A stretch of DNA of 64,000 nucleotides, taken from assembly GCF_963676685.1 (NCBI RefSeq), contig NC_092346.1:48699062-48763061 (forward strand), given 5' to 3'. The notes beneath the pieces are model-generated. The model made no database searches, was not told the origin of the DNA, and saw nothing but the letters and a program-made list of their open reading frames with translations. This stretch comes from Mytilus edulis (Eukaryota; Mollusca; Bivalvia; Mytilida; Mytilidae). Positions 59,101 through 64,000 of the stretch are shown piece after piece. The position numbers and the translations under genes are program-made. Position 1 is the first letter of the stretch, and each line of letters begins with the position of its first letter.

Positions 59101-62058
59101 AAATTTCTCTCGCTAAAATCTAATACATTGTTACATACACGAGCGAATCGTACAAGTTGAGATATATAAACACCATAAGATGGTGACAAGGGAACGTCAC
59201 CATCTAAAAATGGATAATTAACAATAGGAAATGAAAAATCATCTCTTTTATCATAAATTTTTGTATTAAGCTTCCCGTTTATGATATAGATATCAAGATC
59301 GAGGAAAGGGCAGTGGTCATTGTTATCATTAGCTTTATTTAAAGTAAGTTCTACAGGATAAATTTCTTTAGTATACATACTGAAGTCGTCATTATTTAGA
59401 GCCAATATATCATCCAAATATCTAAAAGTATTGTTAAATTTTTGTATCAAATGTTGTTTTGATGGGTCTTTGCTAATTTTAGTCATAAATTGTAACTCAT
59501 AACAATACAAAAACAGGTCCGCAATAAGTGGTGCACAGTTAGTCCCCATTGGAATTCCAATAACTTGACGATATACGGAATCTCCAAAGCGAACAAAAAT
59601 GTTATCAAGTAAAAATTCAAGTGCATATATATGTTAACATTTGTACCCTGTGTGTTGTTTGGAAATATCATTATGATGACAATTAACTAATATAACATTA
59701 TTCCGGTTGCATTCATTCTTTCTCATATAAATGTCGGGCCGGGTGACAAGTAAAGCATCTTTTAAAAACTCATAAGAATCCATGCTTATGTCCTAGCAGC
59801 CTTAACAATCTACAAAAATTGAAACTACATTTGTGTTACAGTAAATTTACCTTTCTTAAATTTAGCAGCATGAACTGAACATGCTGCTAATGTACATCTT
59901 TTCCATGGTTGCATACTAGACAAATCTACATTTGTTGGTTCTGTTGTTCTTCTTGGTGTTATTCCTATTGTCGTCTCCTTGCCAGCTGTCATTCGTCTTA
60001 TACACTTCTGAAACCATGTAACATGTGTTTACTTCTTTAATTGATCTTTTTTCATAAAATATGTTTAATTGCTACATTATGTAGTATCGTGTTAATTAAA
60101 ATGTTTGTATGTTTGAATTATCTTTTGATGTTTTGATCCTATATAACTGATGGGTTTGATATTTATAAAACTTAGTGCCTTTTGAGTAGTTATTAGTCAT
60201 GTGCTGACAATGCTACTAGTGTGTTGTAAAAATACGTACTTCAAACGTTAAATTAATGTTATCAATCAAAAAACGAAAAATCTTAGGGTTTTTTTTTGGG
60301 TTTGGTCATAGATATCAAAGGTACCAAGATTATAATTTAATATGCCATACGCGCGTCTCGTCTACGTAAGATTTATCAGTGACGCTCAGATTAAATTTTA
60401 AAAAGTACTAAATTGAAGAGCATTGAGGAATCAGAGTGATATTTCAGAAAGTATGATTCGTCCCGTCCTGTGACAAATACATTTAAAATTGAGAATTGAA
60501 TTCATATATCTTCTTTGGCTATTCTGTTTTCATGAAACAAAGCATGGCCAACTCTTTCAATTTGTTTTTTTTTTTGGTTGAAATGGTGAATAAGTGTAAA
60601 GTGTAGAATGTTTTAATACTTTTGTAAGTTGAACAGACTTATATTGAATGCACTCAAAAAGATCCTTGAAACTTTTTTGTATCTAAATCAGATTCACTCC
60701 AACTAGAATCATACAGTTTTTTTCTAAATCCACAGCTGTCATTTAACTACGGAAATAGTATTATTCAAGAGAAAAGATATATAGAAAAGATTTTATTTTG
60801 GCATCAATTTCAAATAAGCTATCATATCACTCAGGAAGTTATTATTCAAAACTGGAATTACTTTTAGCTGATTGTATTCCTTGTATCAAAGAAAAGACCA
60901 ACAAAGCATATACATTTTGAATCTGATAATAAAGCATAACTAACCTTGTGTTTGTATTTTTCATAATCTTCGTAATTTTAAATGGATAAGGATATTATTT
61001 GTAGATAGGTTTTTTTTTGTCATATTTATTTCTTCACATTTTATTTTTTTGTTCATAAAAAAACGTTCTTTTGAATGGATTTCGTATATTATTTGTAGAT
61101 CTCTTTTTGTCATATATAGCTCTTCACATTTTTCTGTTCTTATACATGCCTGACTTTTACTTGTTTGGCTTTGAACGTCCTGAAGAAAGTAAATCTAGAC
61201 GATTAATATCAATAAACTGTTATTTCATTATTTATTATTTGAATTAAACATATATGACTTATTATAATACGTTATGTACTTTATACTTTAAGGGCATAAT
61301 ATACAGTTACAGTGGAGGAAATGACGTTGCTACCGTAAATTGTTATTTTCGCGACGTCAAACTACGACCTATCGGGAAAAAATCAGTTTTTGACTGATTT
61401 TTATCATTTAAACTTATGGAACTTTAAAACGAGTTCATGGACCACTCTTTAAAATGCCATTTGGTTTGATTACGTATTAAAGACCATAATGTGTTCAAAT
61501 GAAAATGTAAATAGTGTAATTATTTTAATTAAATAAATATACAGAAGAACATAAATTTTAGTTATTTGGAAAAAAAACAAATTGCACAAATTTAAACTAC
61601 AGTTATATAAAACAGAATTTACAAATAAATTAAAAACAGTTTCAGTTTATCTGTTAAAACAAAAAAGTTATGTATTTCTATCGAAAGGAAAAATACGTCC
61701 ACAAATCCGAATTTCGAGCAAATATAAAAAAAATTCGACCTCACTTTACTGAAAAAGTAGCACATGAAGGTATATTTTTAGTTACATATTTGATTTAATC
61801 AGGTAAATAAAAGCCTATATGCAAATTGTTAGCAAACTGTCAATATGGGCTCAAAACTGTATCGTAAGCCCTTAAGCACTACTTTACATATTTGGAAAAA
61901 AGATTGAACTCACTTTAACAAGATGAACACAACAGGAAACTACCGCTAGGGATACCAATGATCCAAAAACTAAGCCAGGTATGAGGTATGCCAATTTATC
62001 GTCGCTGCTGTGGACTTTGATAGTATTAAACACTATACTAAATATTCGAACGTCAGCA
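50054..62058 (-). CDS. PA-TM-RING gene C: RNF13/RNF167-like E3 ubiquitin ligase, 3' part
   Basis: Four exons join in frame: 61914-62058, 59851-60007, 52269-52349 and 50054-50148. They encode the juxtamembrane region and membrane span (AYLIPGLVFGSLVSLAVVSC), a 52-residue basic linker (KCIRRMTAGKE start, VHAAKFKK end) and a complete RING-H2 (CSIC, CEHEFHVDC, CPMC; C3H2C3). It ends VVIVMPE and TAA. The upstream signal and PA exons were not seen up to 64000 and should lie beyond the right edge. The 7.5-kb intron between linker and RING exons holds the RT element, the GATATC array and many repeats. The stop codon is embedded in AATAAA (50053-50058). Phases match genes A and B at every shared border. 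Same predicted role as its paralogues. Confidence 0.85.
51030..51180 (+). repeat. Family alpha, strongly diverged
   Basis: gtgaaggttggcgcctgtta, tttcctgtttgaatggtttt and ctttatagctttgcactcat loosely follow alpha order. Confidence 0.4.
51375..51620 (-). repeat. Dispersed repeat, family gamma, reverse copy
   Basis: Contains agtagtatactgctgttcg, aaaccgagggaaacgtatca, ctgacttggtacagggcatt, ggtgcgttgaacctggtttt and cggcatgccaaacctcctgt. These are the reverse complement of the gamma blocks. ORFs at 51334-51695 are artefacts of it. Confidence 0.8.
51790..51930 (+). repeat. Delta repeat, diverged copy
   Basis: gtacgccaaacgcgtgttgt, gatctatcaatgacgctcaa and aaaaagcattgaggaa keep the delta order. Confidence 0.7.
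52269..52349 (-). CDS. Gene C exon: first half of RING-H2 (81 nt)
   Basis: Acceptor tacttttgcag, donor gtgagt. It encodes HRYKMCSICLKEFEEKDKLW and ILPCEH, closest to gene A (HRYETCPVC...EKDKIWILPCEH). Confidence 0.9.
53040..53225 (-). repeat. Delta repeat copy
   Basis: gattaccttagctgtatttg, ctaaatgctcttcaacttcg and cgtcactgatgagtcatttg, then tagacgaaacgct, follow the delta unit order of 37100-37280. Confidence 0.7.
53280..53485 (-). pseudogene. Reverse-transcriptase relic
   Basis: On the minus strand, 53330-53430 reads FQHIVGISMGTICESLLDEL, a decayed form of the VIGIPMGTNCAPLIAD motif of the RT copy at 58770-59633. It is preceded by a FLIDQILV-like segment with a stop. A nearby plus-strand ORF at 53583-53813 (YRVEKSKVLIELL) may belong to the same debris. 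Confidence 0.6.
53855..54045 (+). repeat. Dispersed repeat, family beta
   Basis: gagaggtttagtgctataaa, caggttcaatccaccatttt, gcctgtaccaagtcaggaat and tgtcatttgattttgccatg match 13785-13965 closely. Confidence 0.85.
54055..54285 (+). other. Unexplained 76-codon ORF
   Basis: Starts MLPMDFNEQFDALMHVSKWQ and ends DLLMQLPLESSM. Composition is balanced and protein-like, unlike the repeat-derived ORFs nearby, but no domain is recognised. It begins where the beta repeat ends. It could be a decayed exon or part of an unknown element. Confidence 0.25.
54430..54830 (+). mobile_element. Orphan 3' tail of the RT retroelement family
   Basis: tttaattgaagtcttcatct, gtaactgctagtagtccttt, cggactcagacttattttaa, ctacattggctagatgtata and gcgcctgttcaaagtcaaac follow, in plus orientation, the minus-strand order of 58640 to 58370. 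No RT is attached, so this is either a 5'-truncated insertion or a short non-autonomous relative sharing the tail. Confidence 0.7.
54905..55025 (+). repeat. Delta repeat copy
   Basis: agttatcaaagataccttgc, caccagacgcgcgtttcgtc, gtatcagtgacgctcagatc and aaagaagtacaaagttg. Confidence 0.85.
55281..55456. repeat. Tandem duplication, 88-bp unit, inside gamma
   Basis: Two nearly identical copies starting ttattcgtgtgtttctctgt at 55281 and 55369, each with tagtccggtcatgtaacgtt or its variant. The single-copy equivalent is at 33155-33235. Confidence 0.9.
55457..55525 (+). repeat. Gamma repeat, 5' part (interrupted)
   Basis: aaaacgggaggtttggcatg, ccccaaaatcaggttcaacc and caccatttttcttctt. The sequence resumes at 57177 (aaatgtcctgtaccaagtca). 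Confidence 0.85.
55526..56072. mobile_element. 547-bp inverted-repeat element inserted in gamma
   Basis: The left end aaggtagaatcatagtata is mirrored at the right by ttacttatgatctacctt. The interior is AT-rich and non-coding. It sits exactly at the break in the gamma repeat, so it is an insertion. A target duplication is not clear. Confidence 0.65.
56078..57176. mobile_element. GATATC-palindrome array bounded by terminal inverted repeats
   Basis: Ends gtatggcacgccgttattat (left) and ataaaaacggcgtgccatac (right) are inverted repeats, and homology continues through an attcaa stretch. AAAT flanks both sides (56074-56077, 57177-57180) as a likely 4-bp target duplication. Almost the whole interior is made of agatatcttat-like palindromes spaced by short AT words such as taaactaatag and taattaatag. 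Two longer blocks (around 56500-56600 and 56880-56980, each with aagtatgtatttaaaag) are near copies. No coding potential. Confidence 0.8.
57177..57400 (+). repeat. Gamma repeat, 3' part (after insertions)
   Basis: aaatgtcctgtaccaagtca, gtttctgtgtgtgtttcaat, cttatatttgatgtatttcc and gaacagcggtatactacttg continue gamma from 55525. Confidence 0.85.
57430..58074. other. Diverged repeat debris
   Basis: 57455-57560 (gaagtccattttcactgaac, taggggtcagctgaagccaa, cattggtgacctt) resembles the inverted middle of 58075-58440 but in the opposite orientation. The rest, including the minus ORF at 57763-58014, is unassigned. Confidence 0.45.
58075..58769 (-). mobile_element. 3' region of the RT retroelement
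   Basis: Reading the minus strand downstream of the RT stop: an untranslated segment, then ctacattggctagaggtata, ttaaccccgccgcaattttg, gcgcctgtcccaagtcagga, cggctgagggacacctacgg, and an end near atattcaccatttcctttct. Parts recur at 54430-54830 and 41565-41640, which shows the tail is mobile. Its gcgcctgtcccaagtcagga word is shared with family alpha. ORFs on either strand here are not supported. Confidence 0.7.
58770..59633 (-). mobile_element. Reverse transcriptase of a retroelement (longest copy)
   Basis: Open for 287 codons from just after an in-frame TAA at 59634-59636 to the stop at 58770. It contains ALEFLLDNIFVRFGDSVYRQ, VIGIPMGTNCAPLIADLFLY, the catalytic TFRYLDDILALNND (YLDD), YPVELTLNKAND, PFLDLDIYI, the KIYDKRDDFSFPIVNYPFL block and SPSYGVYISQLVRFARVC, then a conserved KFYHRYKEIIRKY end. 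The order equals that of the 29984-30550 copy. Upstream of the stop the frame continues (MDSYEFLKDALLVTRPD) but without recognised motifs, so the 5' part is missing or decayed. The family looks Penelope-like or related; no GIY-YIG domain was found. It lies in gene C's long intron, same strand. Confidence 0.82.
59851..60007 (-). CDS. Gene C exon: cytosolic linker between TM and RING
   Basis: Acceptor acatggtttcag and donor gtaaat frame 157 nt, phase 0 to phase 1. It reads KCIRRMTAGKETTIGITPRR, then TEPTNVDLSSMQPWKR and SVHAAKFKK. It is about 40-50 nt longer than the matching exons in genes A and B. It is close to the RT element but independent of it: its phases fit both neighbouring exons. Confidence 0.82.
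60300..60435 (+). repeat. Delta repeat copy
   Basis: gatatcaaaggtaccaagat, gccatacgcgcgtctcgtct, atttatcagtgacgctcaga and gagcattgaggaatc. Confidence 0.85.
60985..61135. repeat. Direct duplication, about 99-bp spacing
   Basis: atattatttgtagat followed by tgtcatat and cttcacatttt occurs at about 60990 and again at about 61089. Confidence 0.8.
61136..61913. other. Gene C intron
   Basis: AT-rich intron. It contains an isolated gtaaattgttattttcgcga and cgtcaaactacgacctatcg segment near 61335-61375 that I could not assign. Confidence 0.4.
61914..62058 (-). CDS. Gene C exon: membrane span
   Basis: Acceptor ttaattttag and donor gtgagt give 145 nt ending in phase 0. It encodes ADVRIFSIVFNTIKVHSSDD, KLAYLIPG and the hydrophobic VFGSLVSLAVVSCCVHLVK. 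Position, phases and Cys-rich inner end match gene A's CCTCKV. Confidence 0.82.
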
Positions 62059-63619
62059 CTAAAATTAAATTGTGTTATGATTACTTATAAAAGCTATTAC
62101 TATACCTTACATTTATATATATATATATATATTACAAATAATTCTCTCAATTAATACATTATCACGTGACATGGATGTTATTATGTTAAATTTCAAGGAA
62201 GGAAGAATAACCTTTAGAATTTACACCAAATATATATAATCATATATTTCACCGGCGAAAAAACAAAATGGCAGCTATAACGTTACATTGGAAGCCAATC
62301 GAGAGACGAGAAAATAAGACTTTGGACATGAATGTAGTGTCAGCGGATGATTTTTTTTTTATAAGAGGTCCTTTTCAGGGCCATCAAAATAATACAAAAT
62401 ATTCTACCTTTGTTGTACAATTTTGAAATATTAGTTCGCAAATATATTTTCAAACTTCAGCTGGTGTTTATTTATACGTAAGTATGAAGATAGTGTTCAA
62501 ACGGCCCTTCCACTCTTAGTTCGGTATAATCAAACAATTGGAGCCCTAAGAATGGATTGATATCCAAAATTGTCAACCCTTAAAAGTTATTTCACTTCGG
62601 ACTGCGACTAGTGTGAATCTACTTTCTTATGTTGACAGTTGTGGATATTCACCTTCATGAAATAAAGTGCAAACCAATAATTCTAATGTTGAAAAATTAT
62701 TCATTTTTCTTTCAAAAGTAACAGTTCTAATAAAAGGTTTAGAATAACGAACAATTATTTCAAATTACAAACAAAATGTAAGCATTCATTTTCCTTGATT
62801 CTATTAGATGGTAATAAATTAGTTTTTCTCTTTTTTTGCGCTTTTTGCACATTTCTTTATTGATGTAATAAAAATATTTCTGAAATAATCGGTTCTCAAG
62901 AAAAGATTGGTCGAAATTTTATTGTGACGTCAAATTTCTTTTTTTTTCTGAGTTTTCCTATTGTGTGACATAATGTAACCATGCTTGATGACGACAAATA
63001 AAAAGGACACTGACAGGGACAGGTATAGAACTGTCAAGATTGTATCATAGAAGGTAATTATAATATTTTGGAAGATTTTCATTTGACGGCGGTGGCGGTA
63101 GTGGACTATTAAATTTTGACTCGTCCGTGACGTTCAGATAAAAAAATATCCCTATTAAAAACTTTTGTAAAGGGTTTGTATGGCAACTTGAAAATTATAT
63201 GGAGTCGCATATAGTATGTATAATTTAAATTAATGTGTAATATGGAAAACATGTCCAACTGTCGCGAAATTTGATTCGTGTTTTTCTTTCTTTAACTGAC
63301 CTCGCTACGGTAAATTTAGCAGTGGAATGTGATATCTGATTTTTCAAAGAGCTCAAGGCATCTAGAATGTATATCAAAGACTTCAGTTCGGGAGATTGAA
63401 ACATCGGTGTCGGACTAATAGTTGATTATTCCAGAATTAAAATTGGTAATTCCAGAACTAAATATGATAATTCCAAGATAAAGGTCGGTGGTTTTAGTTT
63501 GGCGGACCGAACAGAGAGAATGCTCTCTTTTTGTATTTTCTCTGGGTTTTTTTCAAATTAAATAAATAAATGTTCAACGTTATGTGTATTACATATGAAA
63601 TAAAAAAGATTTTAAAACC
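62059..63619. other. Gene C upstream intron or spacer
   Basis: No PA-domain exon was found, so this is probably intron. It includes a (TA) run near 62116-62133 and otherwise unassigned AT-rich DNA. Confidence 0.4.
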
Positions 63620-64000
63620 AAAACTAGATGATGGCTAAATATTGTACCAACGGAACCTCCCTCAATGTAAATGGCTTTGGGGACGATTTTAAACATGTAA
63701 ACGTAAATCCATGTTAATTTGGTTAAGAAAAAATTCAAAAAAGGAATGGGTGTAGATATTTTTTGCACAGGGGAAACTTATAATGTGTTGCTTTTTTTTA
63801 TAAACAATTCAACAGATTATAAATTAAAGGAGTACATATCAGATGAAAACGGAGGGTATTCCGTGTTAATTGTTTAAATTGATAACACCGATTTTGTTTT
63901 TGTAAATTATTATGCACCAACCAAAAATAGTTTGAAAATGAACCAATGGAGTATATTGGAAACATTAAAATTTTATTAAATAAAAAGTTAGATTTTTATA
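63620..64000 (+). pseudogene. LINE-type endonuclease fragment, degenerate
   Basis: The plus strand reads MAKYCTNGTSLNVNGFGDDF, then after a frame change GVDIFCTGETYNVLLFFINN, LKEYISDENGGYSVLIV, a stop, then NTDFVFVNYYAPTKNSLKMN and QWSILETLKF. The N-x-Y-A-P motif with preceding hydrophobic strand is typical of the apurinic-type endonuclease at the start of LINE ORF2. Stops and frameshifts show it is dead. It runs off the right edge. Confidence 0.65.

Overview
The window looks like nuclear DNA from a marine bivalve mollusc, most likely a mussel (Mytilus or a close relative). It is strongly AT-rich. Genes are split into short exons of about 80-160 bp with GT/AG borders, separated by introns of 0.4-7.5 kb. 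The spacer DNA is packed with several dispersed repeat families that I associate with mussel genomes. Family and species names rest on recognition alone, because no database search was possible.

Gene content is sparse. An apparently intronless rhodopsin-type G protein-coupled receptor lies on the minus strand at 2437-3354. The rest of the window is dominated by a tandem cluster of three paralogous minus-strand genes for PA-TM-RING proteins: a luminal protease-associated domain, one membrane span and a cytosolic RING-H2 finger, as in RNF13 or RNF167. Gene A (8001-15316) has everything except its signal-peptide exon. Gene B (34128-45281) is complete: nine exons and a predicted 292-residue protein. 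Gene C (50054-62058) has its last four exons here, and its PA-domain exons should lie beyond the right edge. Most of these exons are absent from, or only partly covered by, simple open reading frames. I found them by translating between splice sites and checking that exon phases join.

Where they can be compared, the three genes share intron positions and phases. The first RING exon is exactly 81 nt in each, and the exon between membrane span and RING always runs from phase 0 to phase 1. That linker exon differs completely in sequence and length between copies (115, 106 and 157 nt). The proteins should be membrane-anchored ubiquitin ligases of the endosome/lysosome system, with diverging luminal sensors and linkers on a conserved RING.

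Mobile elements fill the rest. A reverse-transcriptase family with Y(L/I)DD active sites and GTNCAPL-type motifs has one nearly intact copy (58770-59633, inside a gene C intron), one 5'-truncated copy (29984-30550) and at least three relics. A degenerate LINE endonuclease starts near 63620. Several non-autonomous inverted-repeat elements are well delimited: 19949-21243, 25394-26780, 26789-27593, 34932-35168, 55526-56072 and 56078-57176. The last is a 1.1 kb array of GATATC palindromes bounded by inverted repeats and an AAAT target duplication. Repeat families called alpha, beta, gamma and delta here are dispersed on both strands. No tRNA, rRNA or CRISPR was seen.
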